Position numbers and translations under genes: made by a program. Shown in pieces: positions 10,987-22,059 of a stretch of DNA of 64,000 nucleotides. A model generated the notes under the pieces. The model searched no databases, was not told the DNA's origin, and was given only the letters and a program-made list of their open reading frames with translations. Location: positions 14,888,232 through 14,952,231 of the forward strand of contig OY783199.1 of assembly GCA_963678675.1 (NCBI GenBank), written 5' to 3'. The stretch's first letter is position 1; every line of letters begins with the position of its first letter. This DNA is from Xiphydria camelus. Taxonomy: Eukaryota > Arthropoda > Insecta > Hymenoptera > Xiphydriidae.

Positions 10987-13863
10987 CTCTCCGACTCCAA
11001 CCTAATCACTCGTCAACCTGCTAATACAGCTCAATCAAGTAACTTCAAGGCCTGCTGTCTTAATACAAATTCTCTTCGTGCCCATCTTGACGTGTTGAAG
11101 TTTTACATTGACTCCAACCCTGATTGCCTGATTATTGCCGTCACGGAAACCTGGCTGAGTGACGCAATTCCCTCCGCGGTCGTTGCCCTCCCTGGCTATA
11201 ACTTTGTACGGAATGACAGAAATGTCAACGGCGGTGGTGTCGGGCTCTACATTCATGAATCACTGACCTTTAAAGTCATCTCTAAGTCCGATACATCCTG
11301 GTCTGGTAAACCTGGTGCTCCGGAATTTATTTGCTGCGATGTTGGAGGGCCGAAGACTGAACTCATATTTGTAGCTGTTGTATACCGTCCTCCGCATGCT
11401 CCGTTTACCGGACCTCGAGACCTAGGGCTCGAAGTTGCCGATGCCATGGATGGGCGCAGTCATAAAATCATCATGGGAGACTTCAATGCGGATCAACTAT
11501 CCAACAACGGAGACGCTCAGTACATCAGAACTCTGACGAAAGATCTCTCACTTAAATTAGTCAACCACGGCTTCACCCATGTGACTGAGTCCTCCTCCAC
11601 TTGGCTCGATCTCTGTCTGGTTGATGAATCAGACGTGATTGCGAGTTTTGGCAAGTCTGATTTCCCACTGGGTGCCGGGCACCACCTCATCTACGTGGAG
11701 ATTGAAACACTTCGGATCCGTCCGGTCACTAAGTTTATCACTACTCGTCGAATGGGTAATATTCAAGATGCTGAAAGCGAACTCAACAACATCGACTGGC
11801 CCGCTTTAGTTGATGAAGCCGCGTCTATAGACGAAGCTCTGGACACCGTCCATCAGCATTTCTTTGCCGCAGTCGATCGCGCTGCTCCCATCTCTAAGAT
11901 CCGGATCAACTCCACCAGCCGTGCACCATGGCTGACACCCGCGTTGAAGTCCTCGGAGAGAGCAGTTCGGACCATCTATCGGCGTTGGAGGCGCAATCGT
12001 CGTGAGAGTGACCTAGCTTCATATCGGCATGAACGTAAAAAGTGGCTCGAGGAACTCACTGAGGTTCGAATCGGCTACTTCAAGTCACGTTTGCAGGGCC
12101 TCTCCCATACACAAACTTGGCAGGAGTTAAGAAACCTTGGACTTATCAAACCGCGTATCACCCATCCGCTTGCCGTTGACGCCGAAACACTCAACTCCCG
12201 CTTTGCTTCCATTTCCACTTCTTCGACTTCTCATGTGAGTGCTGCGGAACTGGCCGATGTTCCGAACGCGCTGATGCAGCGTCCACCACTGGTGTTTGTC
12301 AACGTCACCAATGGCGAAATAACTAAAGCTATTAACAATCTGCACTCAAACGCACAAGGTGTTGACGGAATCAATCTTAAACTCATCCGCAGCTTGGGCA
12401 ACATTACAACTGCCTTCTGCCTGGCCATCCTCAACCGTTCGATCAGTGAGAGTTGCTTTCCCAGTGCCTGAAAGAAATCTATCATCCTACCGATCAACAA
12501 AGTCCCAGCCCCATCGACAACTAATGACTATCGACCCATCTCGCTGCTGCCCATACTGAGTAAGGTCTTTGAAAGACTAATCTACAACCAAGTGATCGCA
12601 TATATCAATCTACACGACCTCTTAGATCCGTTCCAGTGTGGTTTCCGCGCTGGTCATAGCACCCAAACGGCCTTGGTTAAACTTGTCAACGACATCAGAC
12701 ACAGTATGGACAAGAGGCAAGTCATGGTACTGGTACTGTTCGACTTTTCCAAGGCCTTCGACACAGTCTCGCATGGGTTGCTATTACTCAAACTTAAGCG
12801 TCTGGGCTTTGCTGACGACACTGTCCGATGGTTCGCGTCGTATCTGGAGGAACGATGGCAGGCAATTAAAAAATCTGATGGCACTCTCACTGGCTGGCAG
12901 GCCACCAACACTGGAGTTCCGCAGGGCTCAGTTCTAGGTCCGCTGCTTTTTTCTATCTTCATTAATGACATTGGGTCAGTCATCAAAAATGCAAAGAGGC
13001 TAATTTACGCGGATGATCTACAAATCTATCGGAGCTGTCCCCCTGAAGAGATTGACAGTTGTATCATGAGTCTCAACGAGGACATCGACAGAATTAAACG
13101 ATGGGCTAGTGTCAACTCGCTGAACCTCAACATCAACAAAACCAAAGCGATTATTCTTGGAAATAAGCGATTCATTAACTCGCTTAAATCCTCGGATCTT
13201 CCACCATTAGGTTGCAACTCTGAGCGTATACCCTTTGTTGACTCTGTCAAAAACCTCGGTATTATCATCGACTCCAAACTCACTTTCAAAGAGCACGTTC
13301 AACATGTCACCTCCAAAGTCAACCGAGCCTTCTACCAACTGCAACAAATGAGGCCATATACCAATACAGACCTATGGAAAACTTTGATTAACTCTTTGAT
13401 TTTACCTCATTTAGAATACTGCTCAATTGTTCTTAATGGCTGTGGAGCCACCCTTGACCTCACGCTACAACGACTCGTAAACCGTGGTATTCGCTACATC
13501 TTTGGACTGCCACGCGATACCTCAATCAGCTCCTACAGAATCAAGCTTGGCTGGCTGTCAGTTGAAAATCGGCGCAAACTACACCTGGCAATTCTCACTT
13601 ACAAGGTTCTCAACACGAGGCAACCTGAATTCCTAGCCGATTTGCTCTTTTACTACACCACACGAACTACCAGCCGTAATACACATGCCCTTACACTAAC
13701 TACTCCTCCTCATCGGACCGACTCTTACAAAGCTTCCTTTGCCGTTGCTGCCCCCTACGTGTGGAATGCCTTCCCTAGGGAAGTTCTCGAGACTCCTTCA
13801 CTCGGCTCCTTTAAGAGTAAAGCTCAACAGTGGCTACTGGATGCGGATAGAAACCGTAGTTAA
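10987..13863 (+). pseudogene. LINE ORF2: endonuclease and reverse transcriptase, one internal stop
   Basis: Open from immediately after the ORF1 stop. APE-type endonuclease signatures come first: CLNTNSLRAH (about 11060), TETWL, VVYRPP, IIMGDFNAD, and GAGHHLI in place of the usual SDH-type motif. Reverse transcriptase motifs follow: FDFSKAFDTVSH (12740), GVPQGSVLGPLLFS (12915) and the catalytic YADD (13005). A C-terminal segment with APYVWNAFP is typical of this group. A TGA at 12469-12471 lies in the linker before the reverse transcriptase; it sits where tryptophan would be expected, one base from TGG, and breaks this copy. No ATG lies between the ORF1 stop and the endonuclease core; the first in-frame ATG is at about 11446, well inside the domain, so expression needs readthrough or non-AUG initiation. 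Confidence 0.88.
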
Positions 13864-14039
13864 TTATCGATAGGCAATATTTAAGTTAATTGTCAATATT
13901 CTATGTCTTCACCTTGAGATACTGCTTGTTGATTTGACTTCTTCCTACTTATTTTGTTTAATTGATTTTACTTAAATGTTTTTATTTACCAACGTGTTTA
14001 TATCATTATATTATGTACATTATTACTTGTTATTATACT

Positions 14040-14530
14040 TACACTTTTATTCTGTTACTATGCTTGCACTACGCCCACGCTATTTTTTACATACTCGCTT
14101 ATATTATTATTACTCATTATGCTTTATACCTCTGCGCTGCTGCTGTTTAATTTGGTATTATTTAATTGTTTTTTACTTAACTGTTTTGTTTATCTACGTG
14201 TTTACGATTGTTAACTTTAAATGAGAGAGAACGCTTATTCATTATGCTTACACACTACTACTATTTTATTGCGCTCATACTTTCTATGTACCCGCTTAAA
14301 GTGATAAGGTGAAACTATGCTTGCACTATGCCCACGCTATTTCTTTACATACTCGCTTATATTATTATTACTCGTTATGCTTTATACCCCTGCGCTGCTG
14401 CTGTTTGATTTTGGTATTGTTTAATTGATTTTACTTAACTGTTTTGTTTATCTGCGTGTTTACGATTGTTAACTTTTAAATGAGAGAGAACGCTCTTCAT
14501 TATGCTTACACACTATTACTATTTTATTGC
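14040..14530 (+). repeat. Direct duplication within the LINE 3' UTR
   Basis: About 250 bp (from the TGCTTGCACTACGCCCACGC region at 14060 through CACACTACTACTATTTTATT) is repeated nearly exactly from 14318 to 14527. Both copies carry TACATACTCGCTTATATTA and AAATGAGAGAGAACGCT. Confidence 0.85.
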
Positions 14531-14679
14531 GCTTATACTTTCTACCTACCCGCTTAAAGTCTATTATATTTGCTTACGCTGTTTTAAAATTGTATACTAT
14601 ACGCTTGCCCTGATTTCAGGGCATTATGATTTGTTCTATTTGAACAATAAACATTTCATCAATCAATCAATCAATCAAT

Positions 14680-14720
<41 letters not shown>

Positions 14721-14829
14721 ATCAACAAAACTTTTTTAACAATTTTGTTATATATTTATAGATCATTAACAACATTATCTGCATCGACAGTTTAAACTAC
14801 AAAATTTGTTCTAAATGTACAGGGTGGAA

Positions 14830-15735
14830 AATGATGGAAATGTCTAGAATTTTTCTGTCAGCTCTTTCTTAAATACATTATGTATAATTAATATGAAGAC
14901 CACGTCCGACACTCAAGCCTTTTGTTATATAGTCTTAAAATCACTTTTTCTAAGTATATGTCAAACGGCTTGCGTGGGAAAATGGCGGCAATTTCTAGAA
15001 TTTTTCTGTCAGCTCTTTCTTAAATACATTACGTATAATTAATATGAAGACCACGTCCGACACTCAAGCCTTTTGTTATATACACTTAAAATCACTTTTT
15101 CTAAGCACATGTCAAACGGCTTGCGTGGGAAAATGGCGGCAATTTGCATACAATTTTCCTACAACTTTCCGACGCAAGCCTTCCTTCCGTCCACATCCGA
15201 TAGTCATGCCAATTTTATAATAATGTCTAACACATCAAAAATCATCTATAGTTTCAAAGGCTTGAATGAAAAAATAACTGAAAAATCGACAAAAATTTCC
15301 GTTAAATTTAACGACCCTAAAATGTACTTATCCATTCGCGCCACTCAAGCCATTATTATTTTCGGGCTAGTGACGATGTACGATTCCATACTTCCAATAG
15401 GCTTGTGTGGGAAAATCGGTCAAAATCTCGATTTTTTCTTACAAGATTACGCCATTATTTCAACCCTTTATCCCCATGCAACACTCAAGCCTTTGGTTTT
15501 CCGAAGCCAGGTTTTATTAATTAATCATTTAGTGAACAAGGCTTGCGTGAGAAAATGAGAAAAAAACATCATTTATTTAAGTTAAGAAAAATCGATTTTT
15601 CCATATGTTATCCCCAGGGGCCATTCGTAAATTTCACTTTATTCTACTCAGCATCGAAGTACTTTTCAACCCTCTTCGAGGCTTGTATGCGAAAATGGGG
15701 CACCAGAATCTGTCACTATCTGACGGTCTAAAGTA
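14830..15735 (-). repeat. Right (inverted) copy of the large repeat family, paired-site segment
   Basis: Reverse complement of 3595-4640, with the same GGCTTG/CAAGCC words and the TGGGAAAAT context. It lies about 140 bp beyond the LINE tail. Confidence 0.8.
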
Positions 15736-16244
15736 GCCCGGATACGGTCAATAATATTGTCAATGAAATTGATCAATTGCGATTGATGGAGTAGCACATA
15801 GACCGTCAATAATATTGTCAATAAGATTGATGATTTCAATTGCAATTGCGACTGATGGAGATCCAATGAATACGTCAATATTTCATCAGTGGCAGTGAAT
15901 TTCTCGCAAGTCGAGTCTTTTATTGGTTAGGTTTTATTAGTGGAAGTGAATTTCTCGCGAGTCGAGTCGTTTATTAGTTAAGTTTTATTAGATGGCGTAT
16001 CCGTCATCGCGTGGCCGTCTGGTGCAACTGCCCGAACGATTGTCAATTTCTCGATTACACGATCAATTGGGATGCGTCAATGGTCCCCGTCAATGTGCTT
16101 CAATCAAATTTCCTATCAATCTCCGTCCATCGATTGACAATGGCATCAATTGCTTCCTACACGATCAATTGGATGCATCAATGAGTACCATTGACAATAT
16201 TATTGACAATATTATTGACCGTCTCCGGGCCACTTAATAGTATG
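15736..16244. repeat. CAATAATATTGTCAAT word cluster and short duplications
   Basis: GTCAATAATATTGTCAATRA occurs at about 15747 and 15797, and related ATTGACAATATTATTGAC near 16190-16220. TTTCTCGCRAGTCGAGTC is duplicated at 15900 and 15952. No protein is supported. Confidence 0.6.
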
Positions 16245-17055
16245 TACGCTATTGGTCGGAGACGCAAGGACGCCGAGCGATTGGCTCTGCCTATCGTCGG
16301 CAGACGTCAATCGTCGCGACAGAAGTTCCCTAGTGCGTAGGCACTGAGCAGACGAGAAAGTATGGCGGTTGATACAAAAATTTGTTTACAAGGTGGAATT
16401 TTTCAGAGTAATTGTATTTTTTGAAAATAAAATGTGGTTTTCAAAGTTAATAAAATATTTCCATTCGCGAAACGATTTCCTTCGCGTTTATTTCGACCCT
16501 CGAACGCGCTTTTTAATAAATAGTAAAAATACAGTTAAAAAGAGTAATGAAGGAAGGGTGATAAATCTTGGAACAAATGTAAAATAATTAACGAGTTGTA
16601 GAGACAAGTGAACCGACGTGAAAAATAACAGTGACCAGGCAGTTCTCAGGATTTTTGAGTAGGGTAAGTGTAACGATAAATCGAGAGGAATAACAAAAAG
16701 GAATTGTTTTGAAGTCATTCAATTTCTTTATACTTTATAAAGGTAATAATAGTACAAAAATTATTTGTAAACTTAGAGAAAGTGATGAATTCTTCATGGA
16801 TGATGGAAAAGTTCGACGACGTGCATCAGCCTCCACGGAGAAATGTGCCAAAGACGAAGGACGATTGGTATCCCGCTCATGAAATAGAGAAGTAAATGAA
16901 ACATAAAATAGTATTGATACAGAAAAAGCATGTAGTGCACAGGTATTTATTTACCAATACGACTCACATTACCATCTGCTAACTAACGTGATTGAATACT
17001 TCAGCAAGCATCGATAACCAGGACCATGGTTAATGACTTTGTGTTTTGCAACAAC
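16245..17055 (-). repeat. Right copy of the large repeat family, outer segment
   Basis: Reverse complement of about 1060-1905, including GTATTTATTTACCAATACGA and the CAGCCTCCACGGAGAAATGT region. It continues directly into the tandem array at 17056. Confidence 0.75.
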
Positions 17056-17935
17056 GAGCACCAACTCCCCCGGAGGACACGAAAAGCTGTAACATGAGGA
17101 ATACGGTGAAAGGTTAATAAAATTATCCCAAATGATACCATGAATGTAAATAAATCCTTTTCATATCATGACATGTTATGGAAAACTCACCGCTGCTTCA
17201 TGTTTGCAGGAGACGTTCGAAATTATTCCCTTGCTCAGCCGAGCAATAATCCAATCCGCCGTGAAATGCTGAAATTGCAACGATGAGCACCAACTCCCCC
17301 GGAGGACACGAAAATCTGTAACATGAGGAATACGGTGAAAGGTTAATAAAATTATCCCAAACGATATCATGAATGTAAATAAATCCTTTTCATGACATGT
17401 TGTGGAAAACTCACCGCTGCTTCATGTTTGCAGGAGACGTTCGAAATTATTTCCTTGCTCAGCCGAGTAATAATCCAATCCGCCGTGAAATGCTGAAATT
17501 GCAACGATGAGCACCAACTCCCCCGGAGAACTCGAAAAGCTGTAACATGAGGAATACGGTGAAAGGTTAATAAAATTATCCCAAACGATACCATGAATGT
17601 AAATAAATCCTTTTCATATCATGACATGTTGTGGAAAACTCACCGCTGCTTCATGTTTGCAGGAGACGTTCGAAATTATTTCCTTGCTCAGCCGAGCAAT
17701 AATCCAATCCGCCGTGAAATGCTGAAATTGCAACGATGAGCACCAACTCCCCCGGAGAACTCGAAAAGCTGTAACATGAGGAATACGGTGAAAGGTTAAT
17801 AAAATTATCCCAAACGATACCATGAATGTAAATAAATCCTTTTCATATCATGACATGTGGAAAACTCACCGCTGCTTCATGTTTGCAGGAGACGTTCGAA
17901 ATTATTCCCTTGCTCAGCCGAGCATCTATTATTTC
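17056..17935. repeat. Tandem array of 224-229 bp units, four copies
   Basis: GAGCACCAACTCCCCCGGAG recurs at 17056, 17285, 17509 and 17738 (periods 229, 224 and 229), each followed by GTGAAAGGTTAATAAAATTA and CTCACCGCTGCTTCATGTTT. A single diverged copy in inverse orientation is at about 745-935. The similar 64-75 aa minus-strand frames, one per unit, are repeat shadows. Confidence 0.9.
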
Positions 17936-17939
17936 TATT

Positions 17940-18245
17940 TCATGAGCGGGATATCGTTTCGCGAATGGAAATATTTTATTAACTTTGAAAACCACATTTT
18001 ATTTTCAAAAAATACAATTACTCTGAAAAACTCCACTTTGTAAACAAACGTATGTATCAACCGCCATACTTTCTCGTCTGCTCGGTGCCTACGCACTAGG
18101 GAACTTCTGTCGCGACGATTGACGTCTGCCGACGATAGGCAGAGCCAATCGCTCGACGTCCTTGCGTCTCCGACCAATAGCGTACATACTATAGTCTACA
18201 AACTGCTATGCACCATATCGGCCTATGTCAACAACCCAGGAAAAC
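17940..18245 (+). repeat. Third copy of the 250-bp outer-segment unit
   Basis: Matches 1655-1960 in the same direction and 16245-16500 in reverse, including GATATCGTTTCGCGAATGGA and the TCCGACCAATAGCGTA end. It ends ACCCAGGAAAACACCCGG, as at 3540 in reverse. Confidence 0.75.
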
Positions 18246-18249
18246 ACCC

Positions 18250-18860
18250 GGTATATGACGGACAATATGACGTGAAAATGACCTCCTAATGTCACAGACC
18301 GATGACGTGATTTATCTGACGTCATTTTCACGTCACGAAACGACGTGAATTTGACGTCCAAAAATATGTTTTATTCACCAGAAATCCACTTTCAATTAAA
18401 GCCTCTGAATATTATTGTGTAAGTGTATATTTTGATAAAATACCAGAGAAACTGTGGTACATGATCAACTTTTATTCTTATATTGTAATTAACATAACAA
18501 TAATTAAGGCACTATAATATTCCCAGTCCGCAGACGCACGTCAAAATGACGTCATAATCTGGTGATTTATACCCAGATATGACGTGACTATATGACGACA
18601 ATATGACGTGAAAATGACCTCCTAATGTCACAGACCGATGACGTGATTTATCTGACGTCATTTTCACGTCACGAAACGACGTGAATTTGACGTCCAAAAA
18701 TATGTTTTATTCACCAGAAATCCACTTTCAATTAAAACCACTGTATATTATTGTGTAAGTGTATATTTTGATAAAATACCAGAGAAACTGTGGTACATGA
18801 TTAACTTTTATTCTTATAATTAACATAACAATAATTAAGGCACTATAATATTATATGCAA
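18250..18860. repeat. Tandem duplication (period about 335 bp) rich in TGACGT words
   Basis: GACAATATGACGTGAAAATG recurs at about 18260 and 18595, each followed by about 240 nearly identical bases. Each unit holds a cluster of TGACGT/ACGTCA words, including full TGACGTCA palindromes. No ORF. Confidence 0.85.
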
Positions 18861-19024
18861 TATATAAAAGTGTGTTCAAGAGGATTATCAATATTTCAAA
18901 ATGCGCAAATTATCAAATACAAATAAAAATGATGGTAGAGGATAACTGAAAATATACAGGGTGTTCGGAAAAAACACCGACACAGAAATAGGGGTGATAG
19001 GTTACGTCATTACAAGTATTTTGA

Positions 19025-19458
19025 TATAAGGGACCTATACCCGCAAGCGCCCCCTTCTGGAGATATCAACTTTTCAAGTTTATAACGACCGAGGTTGACC
19101 AAAGTAAAATAATAAGAAACGTATCAAGATGGTAACGAATATTTAATTTTACGAGATACAAAAACAATGTACTACAGCAAATGCTCAAAATGACAGCCAC
19201 CCATGTCCATGCAACATCGGAAACGATTCTGGATAGATGTGCCACTGCGCAAACTGCTTGCGGAAAGGATAACCGCTTAGCTCAAGTCCTTGTACTTTTC
19301 GAAGAGGATGCGGATACCAGGAGTTTTCATTTGTTTTTCAATTGTACAGGTAGACAAAAAACTCAATATTATTCTACTTTGATCAACCTCGGTCGTTATA
19401 AACTTAAAAAGTTGATATCTCCAGAAGGGGGCGCGCTTGCGGGTATAGGTCCCTTATA
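19025..19458. mobile_element. Inverted-repeat element with about 70-bp arms
   Basis: TATAAGGGACCTATACCCGC at 19025 is mirrored by the end at 19458. The arms run on through GGAGATATCAACTTTT and the GACCGAGGTTGA region. The spacer (about 19130-19370) encodes nothing I recognise. A TACAGGGTGTTCGG motif lies just upstream, at 18957. Confidence 0.7.
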
Positions 19459-19497
19459 CCCCGATAGCAAAGTGGCACCACAGTGACTGCACCCTGC

Positions 19498-20737
19498 TTT
19501 CACACCACCATATGCCTAGCAGACCATAATTGTATAATTAATTAGGAATTACTCCTATCGTTTGGAAATAGTTTGGGGATATTTAGGAAATTTGTTTCAG
19601 ATTTTGGGAAACGTTAATTAATTTATTATAAATTATTTTTTACTTGACCGTATAGATAGCAGATATAGATTAGAAATTGTCAAATTACAGACGAATCAAT
19701 TGGAAATCATTTGGGGAATTGAACCCTATTGTTAATTTCATTTGGGAAACAATATTTATGTAATTAATAATTAATTATCGTTCCACAGTGAAAACTGTTT
19801 TATCAATATATCATAAATACGTTGACGGTTACCGACTGTTAGATACCTAAGTTTACATAATTTGATAATTAATTAGGTAGGAATTACTCCTATCGTTTGG
19901 AAATAGTTTGGGAATATTTAGGAAATTAGTTTCAGATTCTGGGAAACGTTAATTCATTTATTATAAATTATTGTTTACTTGACCGTATTAGGTAGATAGC
20001 GAATATTAATTAGAAATTGTCAAATTACAGACGAATCAATTAGAAATCATTTGGGGAATCGAACCCTATTGTTAATTTCATTTGGGAAATAATAGGTAAT
20101 TAATAATTATAATTATCGTTCCACAGTGAAAACTGTTTTATCAATATATAATAAATACGTTGACGGTTATTACAGACCGTTAGATACCGACCTGCGACTC
20201 GGATTCTGTCGCTGGTGACTTTTTTAAAATTAATATTTGCTATCTAGGTATACGGTGAAGTAAAAAATAATGTATAATAAATTAATTAACGTTTCCCAAA
20301 ATCTGAAACTAATTTCCTAAATATTTCCAAACTATTTCCAAACGATAGGAGTAATTCCTACCTAATTAATTATCAAATTATGTAAACCTAGGTATCTAAC
20401 AGTCGGTAACCGTCAACGTATTTATGATATATTGATAAAACAGTTTTCACTGTGAAACGATAATTAATTATTAATTACATAAATATTGTTTCCCAAATGA
20501 AATTAACAATAGGGCTCAATTCCCCAAATGATTTCCAATTGATTCGTCTGTAATTTGACAATTTCTAATCTATATCTGCTATCTATACGGTCAAGTAAAA
20601 AATAATTTATAATAAATTAATTAACGTTTCCCAAAATCTGAAACTAATTTCCTAAATATCCCCAAACTATTTCCAAACGATAGGAGTAATTCCTAATTAA
20701 TTATACAATTATGGTCTGCTAGGCATACGGTGGTCCC
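19498..20737. mobile_element. 1.2-kb foldback with doubled arms (A A' ... A' A)
   Basis: 19498-19850 is repeated directly at about 19850-20195 and both are mirrored at 20225-20737, so the element is a palindrome of a tandem duplication. The arms share ATTACTCCTATCGTTTGGAA and many TTTGGGAAA-like words. A fragment of family A (TCTGTCGCTGGTGACTTTTT) lies at the centre, at 20206. No transposase ORF is present. Confidence 0.8.
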
Positions 20738-20914
20738 CAATGAGGTTAGCTAGGCAAAACTGAAGCAGATGGGGCCACCGAGCCAAACACCCGCGGGCAA
20801 ATTTAAATGGTTATAATATATTATTAATGCTGCACTAATGTGACTAATGTGACTGGTAAAAAAAATTGTAAAAATGAATTACAAAATAAAATTCAAATAC
20901 AATCCCCATATGTA

Positions 20915-21238
20915 CTATAAATATACATATTTAATTAAATCAGAAATGTTCAGAAATTGGCTGACAGTACTGCATTCCCATACTTCGGAATGGGAATACA
21001 GTACTGTCAGCCAATTTATTGGAACACGCTCTAAATAATTTTCATTTTTACCTGCATCACCGCTAAAAGTTATTAATTGATCAGGAGTAAAATGAACTTC
21101 GTATAATCTTTTTCTATGATGAGGTGCATATTTGAAGAAATCGAGCCACTTTTGACGAATATCTTTCGATTTTTTTACAGAAGGAACCATGATCCTTGAT
21201 TTATTTTTACAACTCGGTACTGGACACGAAAAAGCCAT
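20915..21238 (-). CDS. THAP-like finger ORF, probably transposon-derived
   Basis: 107 aa. It begins MAFSCPVPSC, the first Cys pair of a C2CH THAP zinc finger, followed by VPSV and a KWLDFF helix. The usual C-x2-H ending is RLYEVHF here: the His is kept but the Cys of the LCSEHF-type motif has become Tyr, so zinc binding is doubtful. The frame then runs through a 64-bp hairpin (20954-21017), which suggests the C-terminus is not native. No nuclease domain follows. It lies 115 bp from a family E palindrome and is flanked by mobile DNA, so I read it as a decayed or stand-alone transposon THAP gene. Confidence 0.5.
   Translation of the reverse strand: MAFSCPVPSCKNKSRIMVPSVKKSKDIRQKWLDFFKYAPHHRKRLYEVHFTPDQLITFSGDAGKNENYLERVPINWLTVLYSHSEVWECSTVSQFLNISDLIKYVYL
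20954..21017. repeat. 64-bp near-perfect hairpin
   Basis: AAATTGGCTGACAGTACTG is paired with its complement ending at 21017, with a 27-28 bp stem and a short CTTCGG-containing loop. It could be a tiny palindromic element or a pre-miRNA-like fold. Confidence 0.7.
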
Positions 21239-21354
21239 TTTAAATTACATTTTTTATTTCAATTCACTTCACTACATATAGATTCATAAATTAAGGTTAT
21301 ATTTTCATTCTTTACTCCTGCAAATGCCTACTATGAAGTAGGCTGCCATATTGA

Positions 21355-21533
21355 TATATCGATACCATCGATACCTTACTTTGAAAATTTCGCAAGTGCA
21401 ATTTTTGAAAAAAATGCCATTTATAGCTTACTGTTTTCAGATTTTAAACTTTAACACAGTAAGTTATGAATGGCATTTTTGTCAAAAATTGCACTTCGAG
21501 GTTTTCAAAGCAAGATATCGATATTTCAAATCA
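21355..21533. mobile_element. Palindromic miniature element, family E, copy 2
   Basis: Shares CGATACCTTACTTTGAAAA and AAAATGCCATTTATAGCTTA with the copy at 6394-6557. The arms are more diverged, and the start has a duplicated ATCGATACC. Confidence 0.8.
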
Positions 21534-21606
21534 GGCGGTCAAAAAGGGTGTTTAGCTCGGTGGCGCCGAAGTTTACTTCCTCGACCACCAGCCAACCTAA
21601 TCGCGA

Positions 21607-21886
21607 TAGGGACCGTGCATATGAGCTATGAGCGCCCTCTTTAGAAGCATTTTGAAAGTTATGTCATAATAACACCGAAAGATGCATTCGTAAAACAGCG
21701 ACTGAAAAACATAACTAATAACAATAGCACCCATAACTTTTATTTTCAATAATTTCAGGCACAAGATTACATTTAACGCCTTAACAGCTTATGGCAAACT
21801 GCGACTTGTTATTATGACAAAAGTTCAACTTCCTTCCTATACGCGGCGCTGGCGCTAGTCATTTGCACGGTCCCTATAGTCCAACG
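21607..21886. mobile_element. Short TIR element
   Basis: TAGGGACCGTGCATATGA at 21607 and TCATTTGCACGGTCCCTA ending at 21886 form terminal inverted repeats around 240 bp of non-coding sequence. Confidence 0.65.
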
Positions 21887-22059
21887 CACAAAGTAATACA
21901 GACTTTATGAGCATGATGAAATAAATTACTCTTCGATACACGCATACGAGAGATGCGATTACTACCAAAATTAATACATACCGAGAAACTACGCAAGTAC
22001 GGGAGCTATATCAGTAATTACCAGATGAAAGCATAGGATCTAGTATACTAGACTTAGGG

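Larger units (their letters stand above)
9796..14690 (+). mobile_element. Near full-length non-LTR retrotransposon (CR1/L2-like LINE)
   Basis: Structure 5' to 3': a leader with three tandem 19-bp units (GGTAACGGTTCGCTCAGTC) from 9801, ORF1 at 9952-10986, an endonuclease plus reverse transcriptase frame to 13863, and an 0.8 kb 3' UTR ending in (AATC)n at about 14658-14685, followed by (CT)n. A short-repeat tail instead of poly(A), together with the reverse transcriptase motifs, points to a CR1/L2-type clade; the exact clade is uncertain. Only two in-frame stops (TGA at 10984 and 12469) interrupt 3.9 kb of frame, so the insertion is recent. Codon use and GC content (about 50%) differ from the AT-rich flanks. 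Confidence 0.9.

Noticed and set aside
17176..17823. Three similar 64-75 aa minus-strand proteins
   Set aside because: The same frame repeated in each tandem unit; the single diverged unit at 745-935 does not support a protein.
17056..17935. Regularly spaced repeats resembling a CRISPR array
   Set aside because: The repeats are whole 224-229 bp tandem units with no unique spacers, in an animal genome.
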